The notes under the pieces are model-generated. The model did no database searches, was not told where the DNA came from, and saw nothing but the letters and a program-made list of their open reading frames with translations. This document shows, in pieces, positions 27,138 to 36,344 of a stretch of DNA of 64,000 nucleotides (positions are counted from its first letter, which is position 1; each line of letters begins with the position of its first letter). A program made the translations under genes and the position numbers. This stretch comes from Sphingomonas oryzagri (GTDB taxonomy: Bacteria; Pseudomonadota; Alphaproteobacteria; Sphingomonadales; Sphingomonadaceae): contig NZ_JARYGZ010000002.1 of NCBI RefSeq assembly GCF_029906645.1, positions 124,001 through 188,000 of the forward strand, in the 5' to 3' direction.

Positions 27138-28082
27138 TTATCCCTTGCGGACGACGGCCGACTGCGCCGTCTCGTCCACCGTCAGGCGGAAGACGTCGGG
27201 GCGGGCATAATGGCCGACCACGTCGAAATCATACTTGCCGCGCACCACCTCACCCAGATCGATATCCGCATAGAGGATCGTTTCCGGCGTGAAGTCCGGC
27301 CCGGCGAGTATCTGGCCGTGGGGGCTGACGATCACGCTGCCGCCGCGCATCATGATCGTATCGGGATCGTCGCCGAGCGCGCATTCGTAATCGTCGGGGA
27401 AGGCCGCACGGGTGATGTGCTGGCAGGACGAGAGGACGTAGCAGCGCCCCTCCAGCGCAATATGCTGCATCGAGGGTGCCCAGGTGTCGCGATCGTCGGC
27501 GGTCGGCGTGCAATAGATGCTCACGCGCTTGTCGTACATCGCGAGGCGCAGCGCCGGCATGTAGTTTTCCCAGCAGATCACCGCGCCGATCCGGCCGAGC
27601 GAGGTGTCGAACACCGGCATCGTCGATCCGTCGCCGAAGCCCCAGATCAGCCGCTCGGCGCCGGTCGGCATCAGCTTGCGATGCTTGCCGACGAGGCCGT
27701 CCGCGCCATCGAAGAACAGGGCCGTGCAGTAGAGCGTCCCGCCGTCGCGTTCGAGGCAGCCGATGACGACGAACAGCCCCGTCTCCGCGCAGGCCTCCGC
27801 GACGAGGGCGACCTCGGGTCCGTCGAGATCGATCGCGCCTTCGTGATAACGGCGAAAGGCATCCCGCCCCTCGGGCTTGCGCATGCCGACCGGCGTGCCG
27901 AACGAGGCCCCCTTGGGATAGCCGCCGAGGAACACTTCGGGGAACACAGCCAGCCGTGCGCCGCCAGCCGCAGCCTCGCGCACCAGCCGCGCCGCCTTCT
28001 CCGCCGAGGCCATCGGATCGAACGGCACCGATGCCGATTGCACCACCGCCGCCTTGTAGGTGCCCGAAACAGACTGGGTCAT
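27138..28082 (-). CDS. Nitrilase-superfamily C-N hydrolase (nitrilase branch)
   Basis: The 314-residue protein has the catalytic Glu49 (FPEVFLGGYPKG), Lys136 (KHRKLMPTGAERLIWGFGDG) and Cys170 (VICWENYMPALR). CWENYMP is the signature of true nitrilases (aryl-, arylaceto- and aliphatic) rather than amidases. It would turn an organic nitrile into an acid plus ammonia, for instance an arylacetonitrile. It is first in a two-gene operon with the flavin reductase, and divergent from the gentisate-dioxygenase-like gene across a 98-base control region with a type C operator. The class is firm; the natural nitrile is unknown. Confidence 0.9.
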   Translation of the reverse strand: MTQSVSGTYKAAVVQSASVPFDPMASAEKAARLVREAAAGGARLAVFPEVFLGGYPKGASFGTPVGMRKPEGRDAFRRYHEGAIDLDGPEVALVAEACAETGLFVVIGCLERDGGTLYCTALFFDGADGLVGKHRKLMPTGAERLIWGFGDGSTMPVFDTSLGRIGAVICWENYMPALRLAMYDKRVSIYCTPTADDRDTWAPSMQHIALEGRCYVLSSCQHITRAAFPDDYECALGDDPDTIMMRGGSVIVSPHGQILAGPDFTPETILYADIDLGEVVRGKYDFDVVGHYARPDVFRLTVDETAQSAVVRKG

Positions 28083-28138
28083 ACGCCATCTCCCGCGAAA
28101 GCCATGGCATCCTTCTGGTCGCGTTGACAGCGCGGTGC

Positions 28139-28159
28139 AATATATTTTAAGCCTATAAC
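28139..28159. promoter_or_regulatory. Candidate operator type C (copy 1)
   Basis: An AT-rich near-repeat (core ATATA-Y-TTTA) in the divergent region between the nitrilase and dioxygenase genes matches 33537-33557 on the other strand. A TTGACA at 28124-28129 may be a -35 element. The neighbouring MarR gene at 30698-31186 is the likely binder. Confidence 0.5.
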
Positions 28160-28180
28160 AGTTTCACGGAAGGGCAACCG

Positions 28181-29308
28181 ATGGCGACCGAGAGCTACGA
28201 CGACTATCGCGAAGAGATGATCGGCCGCGCCAACGTCGCCGACACCGCCGAGCTGGTCGACTTCTACCGTGACCTGGAGGCGCAGGGTGCCGGCGCGCTG
28301 TGGACGGTCGCCAACAAGATCGAGCCGTGGGAGCCGATCACCCAATCGGTGCCGATCGTGTGGCATTACGACCGGCTGCGCGATCATGTGATGCGCGCGC
28401 TCGAACTGGTGACGCCGGAGCAGGCCGGCCGCCGCGTCGTCTATCTCGCCAATCCTGGCCGGCGCGACGTGACAGCGGCGGTCGGCTGGCTCTATTCGGG
28501 CATCCAGGTGATGGGACCGGGCGAGCTCGCCTCCAGCCACCGCCATTCCGCTTCGGCGCTGCGCTTCATCATGGAGGGATCGGGCGCCTTCACCAACGTC
28601 GACGGCCACAAGATGACGCTCGGCCGCAACGACTTCGTGCTGACCCCCAATGGCACCTGGCACGAGCATGGCGTCGCTGAGAACGGCACCGTCTGCACCT
28701 GGCAGGACGGGCTCGACATCCCGCTGATGAACGCGCTCGACGCGAACTTCTACGAGGTCCATCCCGATCTGCAGCAGGCGGTGAGCTTCCCGGTCGACGA
28801 TTCGACCGCGACATGGGGCAACCCCGCGCTCAAGCCTGCCGGCGAAACCTGGTCCAAGCGCTATTCGCCGCTGCTGAAATATGAGTGGGAGCCGACCTAC
28901 GAGGCGCTGCTCAAATACAGCAAGGTCACCGACGGATCGCCCTATGACGGCATCCACATGGACTATGTGAACCCGTTCACCGGCGGTGCGCCCATGTCGA
29001 CGATGGGCGCATCCATGCAGCTGCTGCGCCCCGGCGAGCACACCAAGGCGCATCGCGAGGTCGGCTCGTTCGTCTATCAGTGCGCCAAGGGATCCGGCCA
29101 CACCATCGTCAACGGCCAGCGGCTCGACTGGAAGGAGCGCGACATCTTCGTCGTGCCGAGCTGGATGTGGCACGAGCATGTCAACGGATCGGCCAGCGAC
29201 GACGCCTGCCTCTTTTCGTTCCACGATCTGCCGGTGATGCGCGCGCTCGGTCTCTACCGGGCCGAGGGCCTTGCCGAAAATGGCGGGCACCAGCCCGTCC
29301 TCTCCTGA
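28181..29308 (+). CDS. Gentisate 1,2-dioxygenase-type bicupin ring-cleavage enzyme
   Basis: The 375-residue bicupin has the iron ligands of gentisate/salicylate/1-hydroxy-2-naphthoate dioxygenases in the N-terminal cupin: His120 and His122 in SHRHSA, and His161 in TWHEHG. The second cupin (HREVGSFVY..., WMWHEHV) is structural or possibly metal-binding. These Fe(II) enzymes split the ring between a carboxyl-bearing and a hydroxyl-bearing carbon to give a maleylpyruvate-type product. The FAH-family gene 21 bases downstream would act next. Substrate may be gentisate or an amino analogue. A type C operator lies 22 bases before the start, so MarR control is likely. Confidence 0.85.
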   Translation: MATESYDDYREEMIGRANVADTAELVDFYRDLEAQGAGALWTVANKIEPWEPITQSVPIVWHYDRLRDHVMRALELVTPEQAGRRVVYLANPGRRDVTAAVGWLYSGIQVMGPGELASSHRHSASALRFIMEGSGAFTNVDGHKMTLGRNDFVLTPNGTWHEHGVAENGTVCTWQDGLDIPLMNALDANFYEVHPDLQQAVSFPVDDSTATWGNPALKPAGETWSKRYSPLLKYEWEPTYEALLKYSKVTDGSPYDGIHMDYVNPFTGGAPMSTMGASMQLLRPGEHTKAHREVGSFVYQCAKGSGHTIVNGQRLDWKERDIFVVPSWMWHEHVNGSASDDACLFSFHDLPVMRALGLYRAEGLAENGGHQPVLS

Positions 29309-29329
29309 TCTTTTCCTGAAAGGACCGCC

Positions 29330-30241
29330 ATGCGTCTCGTTACCTATCGCGCCTCCGTCGAAGCGGAGGGCCGGCTCGGCGTGCTGGTCGACGATCTCGT
29401 CATCGACGTCGCCATCCTCGGCGAGCGCTACGACGTCCCCTTCCCGTCGCGGATGCTCGACTTCATCGATCTCGGCCCGGTGGCGCTCACCGAGCTGAAG
29501 GCGCTGCTGGAGGAGGCCAAGGGCCGCTGGCCGGTCGGCGGCGCGCTGCCGCTGGTCAACGTCACGCTGCTCGCGCCGATCCCGCGCCCGCGCAAGAACA
29601 TCTTCGGCATCGGCCTCAACTATGTCGAGCATGTCGCCGAGAGCGCCAAGTCGCTCGACACGTCCAAGGATCTGCCCAAACAGCCGGTGATCTTCTCCAA
29701 GCCGCCGACCACGGTGGTGGCACCGGGCGACCCGGTGGTGCACCGCGCCGATATCACCCAGCAGCTCGACTGGGAGGTCGAACTGGCCTGCGTGATCGGC
29801 CGCACGGCGAAGCGCGTGGCCACCGAGGACGCGCTCAACCACGTGTTCGGTTACACCGTGTGCATCGACATGAGCGCGCGCGACAACCGCCGCGCCGGCC
29901 AGTGGATCTATTCCAAGGGGCAGGACAGCTACGCGCCGATGGGCCCGTGCATCGTCACCGCCGACGAGATCCCCGATCCGCAGACGCTCGATCTGTGGCT
30001 CACCGTCAACGGCGTCGAGAAGCAGCGTTCGAACACCAAGCACATGCTGTTCAAGGTCGATTTCCTGATTTCGGACATCAGCCAGGGCATCACGCTGGAG
30101 CCGGGCGACATCATCGCCACTGGCACGCCGGCGGGCGTCGGCGCCGGCCGCGATCCGCAGGAGTGGGTGTGGCCGGGCGACGTGATCGAGGCCGAGGTCG
30201 GCGGAATCGGCAAGCTGCGCCACCCCGTGGTGGCAGGCTGA
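29330..30241 (+). CDS. FAH-family hydrolase (fumarylpyruvate/maleylpyruvate hydrolase type)
   Basis: The 303-residue protein belongs to the fumarylacetoacetate hydrolase family. It has PRKNIFGIGLNYVEHV (88-102), the metal-binding acidic pair in DWEVELACVIG (Glu149, Glu151), the third ligand near IDMSARDNRR, and GDIIATGTPAGVG near the C-terminus. With the adjacent ring-cleavage dioxygenase it would hydrolyse the ring-fission product to pyruvate and a C4 acid. No maleylpyruvate isomerase is visible, so it may act directly on the cis product. A strong hairpin follows its stop. Confidence 0.88.
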   Translation: MRLVTYRASVEAEGRLGVLVDDLVIDVAILGERYDVPFPSRMLDFIDLGPVALTELKALLEEAKGRWPVGGALPLVNVTLLAPIPRPRKNIFGIGLNYVEHVAESAKSLDTSKDLPKQPVIFSKPPTTVVAPGDPVVHRADITQQLDWEVELACVIGRTAKRVATEDALNHVFGYTVCIDMSARDNRRAGQWIYSKGQDSYAPMGPCIVTADEIPDPQTLDLWLTVNGVEKQRSNTKHMLFKVDFLISDISQGITLEPGDIIATGTPAGVGAGRDPQEWVWPGDVIEAEVGGIGKLRHPVVAG

Positions 30242-30248
30242 GCCGGGC

Positions 30249-30284
30249 GGGGCGGCCTCACCCCCCTCTTTTGAAGGCCGCCCC
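30249..30284. terminator. Bidirectional terminator hairpin
   Basis: GGGGCGGCCT (30249-30258) pairs perfectly with AGGCCGCCCC (30275-30284) around a 16-base loop in the gap between the FAH-family gene and the convergent thioesterase gene. Confidence 0.6.
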
Positions 30285-30293
30285 GTCGAACGT

Positions 30294-30701
30294 TCAGGCC
30301 GCTTCGGCGGCTTCCTGCGGGCGCATGTCGATCGGCCAGGCCAGCGGACGGCCGGTCTTCAGGTCCATGCACACCAGCACCGGGCGGGCGGTGAAGCGCA
30401 GCATGTCGCCGCAGCGCACTTCGATCGCCAGCTCCACGGACGAGCGGCCGACCCGCGCCACGTCGATCCGAAAATCGAGCCGGTCACCGAGCCGGCCGGG
30501 CGTCGCGAATTCGCTCTCCAGCTTCACGGTCGGCACGCCGATCCCGCGATCGAGATGCATCGTGCGAAAATCGACGCCGACATGCTGCGCGAAGAAATCC
30601 TCGACCGCGGCGTTGAGCATCTCGAAATAGCGGGGATAGAAGACGATACCGGCGGCATCGACATGCGCGAACCGCACCTCCTGCTGCGAAACGAAGGTCA
30701 T
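30294..30701 (-). CDS. 4-hydroxybenzoyl-CoA thioesterase-family protein
   Basis: The 135-residue hotdog-fold protein has the 4HBT active-site segment [18 protein letters not shown] with Asp15 at the nucleophile/base position. The family frees aromatic acids from aryl-CoA thioesters. Its start overlaps the MarR gene stop by 4 bases, and it is last in the operon monooxygenase-MarR-thioesterase. It therefore most likely hydrolyses the hydroxylated aryl-CoA (gentisyl-CoA or 5-hydroxyanthraniloyl-CoA) made by the monooxygenase, handing free acid to the cupin dioxygenase encoded in the adjacent convergent operon. Confidence 0.85.
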   Translation of the reverse strand: MTFVSQQEVRFAHVDAAGIVFYPRYFEMLNAAVEDFFAQHVGVDFRTMHLDRGIGVPTVKLESEFATPGRLGDRLDFRIDVARVGRSSVELAIEVRCGDMLRFTARPVLVCMDLKTGRPLAWPIDMRPQEAAEAA

Positions 30702-31186
30702 TCAGGCTCCTCTTCGTCGGCCGCGATCGACGCCTTGAGCGTCGCCAGCAGCCGGTACAATGCAGTCTTGTCGTCGCGCGGCATGCCGGCGAACATCCGC
30801 TTGATCCACGCGTGGTGGGCGTCGGCCAGCTCGGCGAAATGCGCGCGGCCCCGATCGGTCAGCGCGACAATCGAGGAGCGCTTGTCCTCGGGCGCGGGCC
30901 GGCTGACCGCGAAGCCATCGGATTCCAGCTGTCGCACGAGCGCCGTCACGTTGCCGTTGGAGACGAGCAGCGTGCGCGACAATTCCCCCATCGTCACGCC
31001 GTGCGGATGGCGTTCCAGCGTCGCCATCACGTCGAAGCGCGGCAGCGTGGTGTCATATTGCGCGACGAAGCGCCGCCGCAGCCGCTTCTCGATGATCGTC
31101 GAGCAGCTGAGCAGGCGCAGCCACACGCGGACGTCGGTGCGGGCGGCCAACGCCCCGTCATGCTTTTCCCGTAGTCGTCCGCTCAT
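30698..31186 (-). CDS. MarR-family transcriptional regulator (1)
   Basis: The 162-residue winged-helix protein shows the MarR order: dimer helices, [49 protein letters not shown] recognition region (about 49-97), then a wing with [18 protein letters not shown]. Start ATG 31186 has GGGGGAG upstream. It lies between the flavin monooxygenase gene (25 bases) and the thioesterase gene (4-base overlap), so it most likely senses an aryl-CoA or aromatic acid and controls the type C operators at 28139-28159 and 33537-33557. MarR proteins that answer to aryl-CoA esters are known in aromatic degradation. Confidence 0.88.
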   Translation of the reverse strand: MSGRLREKHDGALAARTDVRVWLRLLSCSTIIEKRLRRRFVAQYDTTLPRFDVMATLERHPHGVTMGELSRTLLVSNGNVTALVRQLESDGFAVSRPAPEDKRSSIVALTDRGRAHFAELADAHHAWIKRMFAGMPRDDKTALYRLLATLKASIAADEEEPE

Positions 31187-31211
31187 TGTCGCTCCCCCAG
31201 ACCGAACCGTC

Positions 31212-33518
31212 TCATGACGCTTCCGCCTGACGTTGCAAGGTCCGCGCGAGCTGGGACTGGCCGAGTGCATAGGCCCTGGGCACCGCGAGATCGCGATAGC
31301 CGGCCTGCGCCGCCGCCCGCATCGTCCACGCCGGGTCCGCCAGATGGGGCCGGCCCAGCGCGACCAGATCGGCGCGGCCGGCGGCGAGGATCGAGTTGAC
31401 GTGATCCGGCTCGAAGATGTTGCCCACCGCCATGGTCGCGCAGCCGCCCTCGTTGCGGATGCGATCGGAGAAGGGCGTCTGGAACATGCGGCCATAGACC
31501 GGCTTGGCGGTGGCCGAGGTCTCGCCCGCCGACACGTCGATCAGGTCCGCGCCGGCATCGCGCAGCGCGGCGGCGATCCGCACGGCCTCGGCCGGGGTGA
31601 CGCCAGCCTCGCCCGCCCAGTCGTTCGCCGAGATACGCACCGCGATCGGGCGCGCCTCGCCCCACGCCTCGCGCACCGCGCGCACCACCTCGACGGGCAG
31701 GCGCAGCCGGTTCTCCAGGCTGCCGCCATATTCGTCGGTGCGATGGTTCATCAGCGGCGTCAGGAAGCTCGACAGCAGTAAGCCGTGGCCCGCCTGGATC
31801 TCGATCATGTCGAAGCCGGCATCGGCGGCGCGGGTGGCGGCGAGCGCGAAATCGCGGACCACGCGGCGCATGTCGGCGCGGTTCATCTCGACCGGCACCT
31901 GGCTGTCGGGCTTGTAGCGCTCGGCCGAGGCGGAGATCAGCGGCCATCCGCCGTCCGCCAGCGGCACGTCCGGCTGGACGAAGCCGGGCTTCGTCGCACC
32001 GCGCGCGCCTGCATGCCCGAGCTGTACGCAGAGCTTCGCGGCGCTGTTGGCGTGGACGAAATCGGCGACCCGCCGCCACGCCGCGACCTGCGCGTCGTCA
32101 TAGAGGCCGGGGCAATGGGGCGTGATCCGGCCATCGGCGGACACCGCCGTCATCTCGGTGACGACCAGCCCTGCCCCGCCCATCGCGCGCGCGCCGTAGT
32201 GGACGAGGTGGAAGTCGCTCGGGCACCCGTCCGGCCCCGCCGCATAGGTGAGCACCGGCGACACCACGACGCGGTTGGCGAGTTGCAAACCCCGCAGCGC
32301 ATAAGGCGCGAACATCGGCGGGGCGGGCGGCGCGTCGTCGTTGCGTCCGGCCCGCGCGCCGAACCAGCGCTCGATCCCCGCCAGCCAGCGCGGATCGCGC
32401 AGGCGGAGATTCTCGTGGCTGACGCGCTGCGAGCGGGTGAGCAGCGAGTAAGCGAACTGTTCGGGCGCGAATCCTATATAGCGATGCAGCGTCTCGAACC
32501 ATTCGGTCGAGTTGCGCGCCGAATTCTGGATCTTGAGCACCTCGACATGGCGCTCGTTCTGATATTCGGCGAGCGCCGCGCGCATCCCCGCCTTGTCGCT
32601 GGCGACGCCGGGGCGGCTCATCACCTCGGCCAGCTTGATCGCATCTTCCAGCGCCAGCTTGGTGCCCGATCCGATCGAGAAATGCGCCGTGTGCGCGGCA
32701 TCGCCCAGCAGCACGACATTGTCGAACGACCAGGTTTCGCACAGCACGCGGCGGAAATTGATCCACGCCGCCGACCCACGCAGGTGGCCGGCATTGGTCA
32801 GCAGCGGCTCGCCATGCAGGTGACGCGCGAAGATACGCTCGCACGCGGCGATGGCGTCGGCCTGCTCCATCGTGTCGAAGCCGAGGCCCTGCCACGTCGC
32901 TTCCGAACATTCGACGATGAACGTTGATCGCGTCTCGTCGAAACGGTAAGCGTGCGCCCAGATCCAGCCATGCCCGGTCTCTTCGAACAGGAAGCCGAAG
33001 GCGTCGAACAGGCGCGGCGTGCCGAGCCAGATGAATTTGTTGGCGCGCGTCTGGATGTCGACGCCGAAGCGATCCTCATGCGCGGTGCGGATGCGGCTGT
33101 TGATCCCGTCCGCCGCGACGATCAGGTCGTAGTCGGCATAGGCCGAAAGATCGGAATCGAACTCGGTCTCGAACTCCAGCCGCACGCCGAGCGCGCGCGC
33201 CCGATCCTGCAGGATCTGCAGCAGGCGCTTGCGGCCGATGCCGATGAAGCCGTGCCCCCCCGATCGCTCGACATGATCGCCGACGACCACCTCGATATCG
33301 TCCCAATGCGCGAACTCGGCCTCGATCGTCGCGGCGCTGGCGGGATCGTTGGCGCGCAGGTTGGCGAGCGTCTGGTCGGAGAAGACGACGCCCCAGCCGA
33401 ACGTGTCCCCGGCCTTGTTCCGCTCGATCACGACGACGTCGTGCGACGGATCGCGCAGCTTCATCGAAATCGCGAAATACAGCCCCGCCGGGCCACCACC
33501 GAGACATGCGACACGCAT
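31212..33518 (-). CDS. FAD monooxygenase/old-yellow-enzyme fusion (salicylyl-CoA 5-hydroxylase or anthraniloyl-CoA monooxygenase/reductase type)
   Basis: The 768-residue protein fuses two enzymes. Residues 1-385 form a class A flavoprotein hydroxylase with GGGPAG (7-12), ADGINSRIR and [22 protein letters not shown]. Residues 395-768 form an old-yellow-enzyme TIM barrel with [25 protein letters not shown], and [14 protein letters not shown] followed by GGSLENR. This architecture is that of 2-aminobenzoyl-CoA monooxygenase/reductase and of proteins called bifunctional salicylyl-CoA 5-hydroxylase. It would hydroxylate an aryl-CoA at C5 with O2 and NAD(P)H, the second domain possibly reducing the ring. 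Thioesterase, MarR and the dioxygenase module around it fit either an amino or a hydroxy substrate. Confidence 0.88.
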   Translation of the reverse strand: MRVACLGGGPAGLYFAISMKLRDPSHDVVVIERNKAGDTFGWGVVFSDQTLANLRANDPASAATIEAEFAHWDDIEVVVGDHVERSGGHGFIGIGRKRLLQILQDRARALGVRLEFETEFDSDLSAYADYDLIVAADGINSRIRTAHEDRFGVDIQTRANKFIWLGTPRLFDAFGFLFEETGHGWIWAHAYRFDETRSTFIVECSEATWQGLGFDTMEQADAIAACERIFARHLHGEPLLTNAGHLRGSAAWINFRRVLCETWSFDNVVLLGDAAHTAHFSIGSGTKLALEDAIKLAEVMSRPGVASDKAGMRAALAEYQNERHVEVLKIQNSARNSTEWFETLHRYIGFAPEQFAYSLLTRSQRVSHENLRLRDPRWLAGIERWFGARAGRNDDAPPAPPMFAPYALRGLQLANRVVVSPVLTYAAGPDGCPSDFHLVHYGARAMGGAGLVVTEMTAVSADGRITPHCPGLYDDAQVAAWRRVADFVHANSAAKLCVQLGHAGARGATKPGFVQPDVPLADGGWPLISASAERYKPDSQVPVEMNRADMRRVVRDFALAATRAADAGFDMIEIQAGHGLLLSSFLTPLMNHRTDEYGGSLENRLRLPVEVVRAVREAWGEARPIAVRISANDWAGEAGVTPAEAVRIAAALRDAGADLIDVSAGETSATAKPVYGRMFQTPFSDRIRNEGGCATMAVGNIFEPDHVNSILAAGRADLVALGRPHLADPAWTMRAAAQAGYRDLAVPRAYALGQSQLARTLQRQAEAS

Positions 33519-33536
33519 CTGCGGAACCTCCGATTT

Positions 33537-33557
33537 ATTTTATGTCTAAAGTATATC
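33537..33557. promoter_or_regulatory. Candidate operator type C (copy 2)
   Basis: Minus-strand match to 28139-28159, sharing ATATA-Y-TTTA followed by C and TAxAA. It lies 19 bases before the monooxygenase start and contains the palindrome TTTAGACATAAA. The gap 33519-33589 holds no other feature. Confidence 0.5.
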
Positions 33558-33589
33558 GGGGCAGTGCGCAATATGCGGCGCGGCGCCCC

Positions 33590-34732
33590 TCAGCGCAGCG
33601 CGGCGAGCAGTCTGTCGGCGGCGGTGCGGATCGCGGCGGGATCGCGCGCGAAGCAGAGGCGGATATGGCCCCGCCCGACATCGCCGAAGGCCTCGCCGGG
33701 CGCGATGCCCACGCCATGCTCGATCGCGCGCCAGGCGAGTGCCTCGCCGTCGGCGAGGCCATCGACGCGGGGGAAGAGGTAGAAGGTCGCCTCGGTCTCG
33801 GGGACCAGGATGCGCGGATCCTTCGCCAGCACCGCCACGGCGGCGGCGCGCGCCGCCTCCAGCCGCTCCGCCTGCATCGCCACGAAGGCATCCCCCTCCG
33901 GCCCGAGCGCGGCGATGCCGCCCCGCTGGACGAAGCCCGGCGCGCAGGAAGTGTTGAACTCGATCAGCCGCTCCAGCGCCGCCACAAAGGCGCGCGGCGC
34001 CACCACCCAGCCGAGCCGCCACCCGGTCATCGCCCAGGTCTTCGAGAAGCTGTTGACGACGATCACCCGCCCCGCATCGTCGAAATGCGACAGGAAGGAG
34101 CGCGTGTCGGCACCGGGCCGCAGGATGCGGGCATAGACCTCGTCGGCGATCAGCCAGACGCCGCGCCGGCCCAGCTCGTCCACCAGTCGCGCCATATCGG
34201 CGGCCGGCATCCGCCAGCCGGTCGGGTTGTGGGGGCTGTTGAGGATCACCGCACGGGTGCGCGGCCCGAGCGCCCCGACGATCGCATCGAGATCGAGCAC
34301 GAAGCGCGCGCCGTCGAGCCGCAGCGGCACCTCGCGCACGACGGCACCCAGCACGCGCGGCACGGCGATCAGGTTCGGCCATGTCGGCGTCACCACCACC
34401 ACTTCATCGCCCGGATCGACAATCGCAGAGAGCACCAGCAGAATCGCGTTGAGGCCGGACGAGGTGACGGCGATCTGGTCGACCGAGAGGTCCGCGCCGT
34501 GGATCCGCGCCAGGTAGCCGGTCAGCGCGTCACGGAGCGGCGCGATGCCCAGATTGGGGCCGTAGAAGGTATCGCCCGCGCTGAGGCTGGCGTTCGCGGC
34601 TTCCACCACCGCCCGCGGCGTTGGCAGGTCGCTCTCGCCAAACCAAAGCGGGATGACGTCCTCCCGCCCCATCGCGGCATTGGCGATGGTACGGATCAGC
34701 GAGCCGGGCAGTTCGGTGGCGAGAGGGCGCAA
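33590..34732 (-). CDS. PLP-dependent class I/II aminotransferase (1)
   Basis: The 380-residue fold-type I enzyme has SPHNPTG (substrate carboxylate/PLP phosphate loop), IADEVYARI with the PLP-ring Asp-Tyr pair, and NSFSKTWAMTGWRLGW with the PLP lysine in SFSK. The start is placed at TTG 34732 because GGAAGA lies 5 bases upstream; the frame runs further upstream without a sound start. It is the last gene of the receptor-oxidase-NTF2-aminotransferase operon. Together with a second aminotransferase it would convert amino acids, probably aromatic ones such as tryptophan, to 2-oxo acids that the IorAB-like enzyme could use. Specificity is inferred from context only. Confidence 0.85.
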   Translation of the reverse strand: MRPLATELPGSLIRTIANAAMGREDVIPLWFGESDLPTPRAVVEAANASLSAGDTFYGPNLGIAPLRDALTGYLARIHGADLSVDQIAVTSSGLNAILLVLSAIVDPGDEVVVVTPTWPNLIAVPRVLGAVVREVPLRLDGARFVLDLDAIVGALGPRTRAVILNSPHNPTGWRMPAADMARLVDELGRRGVWLIADEVYARILRPGADTRSFLSHFDDAGRVIVVNSFSKTWAMTGWRLGWVVAPRAFVAALERLIEFNTSCAPGFVQRGGIAALGPEGDAFVAMQAERLEAARAAAVAVLAKDPRILVPETEATFYLFPRVDGLADGEALAWRAIEHGVGIAPGEAFGDVGRGHIRLCFARDPAAIRTAADRLLAALR

Positions 34733-34790
34733 GGATCTTCCATGAAGCAAGCGGGTCGGGCGGCCGGGCGAGGCGAGCCGCCCGTTCGGA

Positions 34791-35960
34791 TTACAGGCCG
34801 TTGAAGAAGCTCTGCATCCTGTCAAGCGCGAGGTCGATCCGCTCGATCGTCTCCGATCCGAAACAGACCCGCAGGTGTCCCTCACCCTTCGCGCCGTAGA
34901 AGCTGCCCGCCTCGACGACGACATGCGCCTCGTTCAGCAGCCGCTCGGCCAGCGCCTGCGATCCGATGTCGGTGCCGGTGATGTCCGGAAAGGCGTAGAT
35001 CGTACCCTGCGGCGAGGGGCAGCGCACGCCCGGCATCTGGTTCATCCGCCGCACGACGAGATCGCGCTTGGCCTTGTCGTCCGCCACCATCTCGCTGACC
35101 GGCGCTTCCGGCCCGGTGACGGCGGCAAGCCCGCCATATTGGATGAAGGCGTTGACGTGGGTGACGGCGCTGGTCGAGATCTTGACGAGGCCCGGCATCA
35201 GGCTGGCGTCGGCAACGGCATAGCCCAGCCGCCAGCCGTCCATCGCATAAGCCTTGGTGAAGGCGAACAGCGAGACGGTCCTCTCCTTCATCCCCGGCAG
35301 CGATGCGATGCTGACATGATCGGCCTCGCCGAAGGTGATATATTCGTACACCTCGTCCGACACGACGACGAGATCGTGGCGGATCGCGACGTCGGCCAGC
35401 GCCGCCAGTTCCTCGCGTGTGTAGACGCGGCCGGTGGGGTTGGCCGGGTTCACCATCACGATCATGCGGGTGCGCGGTGTGACGGCGGCTTCCACCCAGT
35501 CCGCGCGGATCGCGAAATCATTGTCCGCATCGAGCGGCACGGTGACGATCTTGCCGCCCGCCATTTCGATCTTGCCGACATGCTGCGGGTAGTAAGGATC
35601 GAGCAGGATCACTTCGTCGCCCGGATCGATCAGCGCCATGAACGCCGCATAAGACCCTTGCGTCAGCCCGTTGGTGACGAGGATCTCGTTCGGCGCCGCC
35701 TCGATATGGTTGAAGGCGCGCAGCTTGATCGCGATCGCGTCACGAAAGGCGCGCTCGCCCATCATGTCGCTGTAATGAACGTGGCCCCCCTCCAGCGCGG
35801 CGACGGTCGCCGCCTTGATGTGGGCAGGCGTGTCGTGGATCGGGCGACCGAACTCCAGATGGACGAGATCGACGCCGGCGGCATCGAGCGCCAGCGCCTG
35901 CTCGTACATGCCGTAGCTCTTCTTGGACGTCGCGGTGACGCGGGCGGCAAGCCTGACCAT
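34791..35960 (-). CDS. PLP-dependent class I/II aminotransferase (2)
   Basis: The 389-residue fold-type I protein has NPANPTGRVY, VVSDEVYEYITFG and LFAFTKAYAMDGWRLGY with the PLP lysine in FTKAYAM, plus the C-terminal arginine loop LRVCFGSE. Its sequence differs clearly from the neighbour encoded at 33590-34732, so it is not a recent duplicate; the two may have different amino donors or substrates. It starts 9 bases after the NTF2-like gene. A TSKKSYGMYEQALAL N-terminus is typical of the AspC-like subgroup. Role: transamination within the catabolic operon. Confidence 0.87.
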   Translation of the reverse strand: MVRLAARVTATSKKSYGMYEQALALDAAGVDLVHLEFGRPIHDTPAHIKAATVAALEGGHVHYSDMMGERAFRDAIAIKLRAFNHIEAAPNEILVTNGLTQGSYAAFMALIDPGDEVILLDPYYPQHVGKIEMAGGKIVTVPLDADNDFAIRADWVEAAVTPRTRMIVMVNPANPTGRVYTREELAALADVAIRHDLVVVSDEVYEYITFGEADHVSIASLPGMKERTVSLFAFTKAYAMDGWRLGYAVADASLMPGLVKISTSAVTHVNAFIQYGGLAAVTGPEAPVSEMVADDKAKRDLVVRRMNQMPGVRCPSPQGTIYAFPDITGTDIGSQALAERLLNEAHVVVEAGSFYGAKGEGHLRVCFGSETIERIDLALDRMQSFFNGL

Positions 35961-35968
35961 GGCGCGCC

Positions 35969-36337
35969 TCAGACCGAGAGCGAGACGACGCGCAGCAGCG
36001 CCATCCGCCCGTCCTCGACGATCGCATAGGCCATCGCCTCTTCGGCCGCCTGCTTGCCGTCGGCGATGACGTGGGTGCGGCAGTGGACGAAGGCGCGCTC
36101 TTTGGTCGCGAAGCCCTCCTCCACCGGCAGCACCATCGCCACCTCCTCGCAGCGCGCGGCGATCGCGGCATAATGGGTCGCCATCGCCTCCCAGCCGGTC
36201 GCGCGCAGATTGCCGTTGACGATCAGGCGGCCATCTTCGGTGAAGAAGCGCGCAAAGCCTTCCGGGGTCAGCTCGGCGGGGTCGCGCATCGCTCCGTTCC
36301 ACCAGGTGAAGAAGGCGACGATGGGATGTTCGCTCAT
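35969..36337 (-). CDS. NTF2/SnoaL-like protein, paralogue 2
   Basis: The 122-residue protein starts at ATG 36337 (GAGGA 5 bases upstream; ATG 36352 is possible). It shares FFTWWNGA, GFARFFTEDGRLIVNG and AFVHCRTHVIADG with the copies at 24202-24636 and 60841-61206, but is the most diverged of the three. It sits between the oxidase gene (7-base gap) and an aminotransferase gene (8-base gap). It likely acts on, or binds, an intermediate common to the operons that carry the paralogues. Confidence 0.78.
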   Translation of the reverse strand: MSEHPIVAFFTWWNGAMRDPAELTPEGFARFFTEDGRLIVNGNLRATGWEAMATHYAAIAARCEEVAMVLPVEEGFATKERAFVHCRTHVIADGKQAAEEAMAYAIVEDGRMALLRVVSLSV

Positions 36338-36344
36338 AATGTCC

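Noticed and set aside
28124-28159. Complete sigma-70 promoter beside the type C operator
   Set aside because: TTGACA is present, but no -10 element has the right 16-18-base spacing, so only the operator is listed.
28079-30223. 714-codon minus-strand frame across the dioxygenase and FAH genes
   Set aside because: Antisense to two well-supported enzymes whose motifs are intact.
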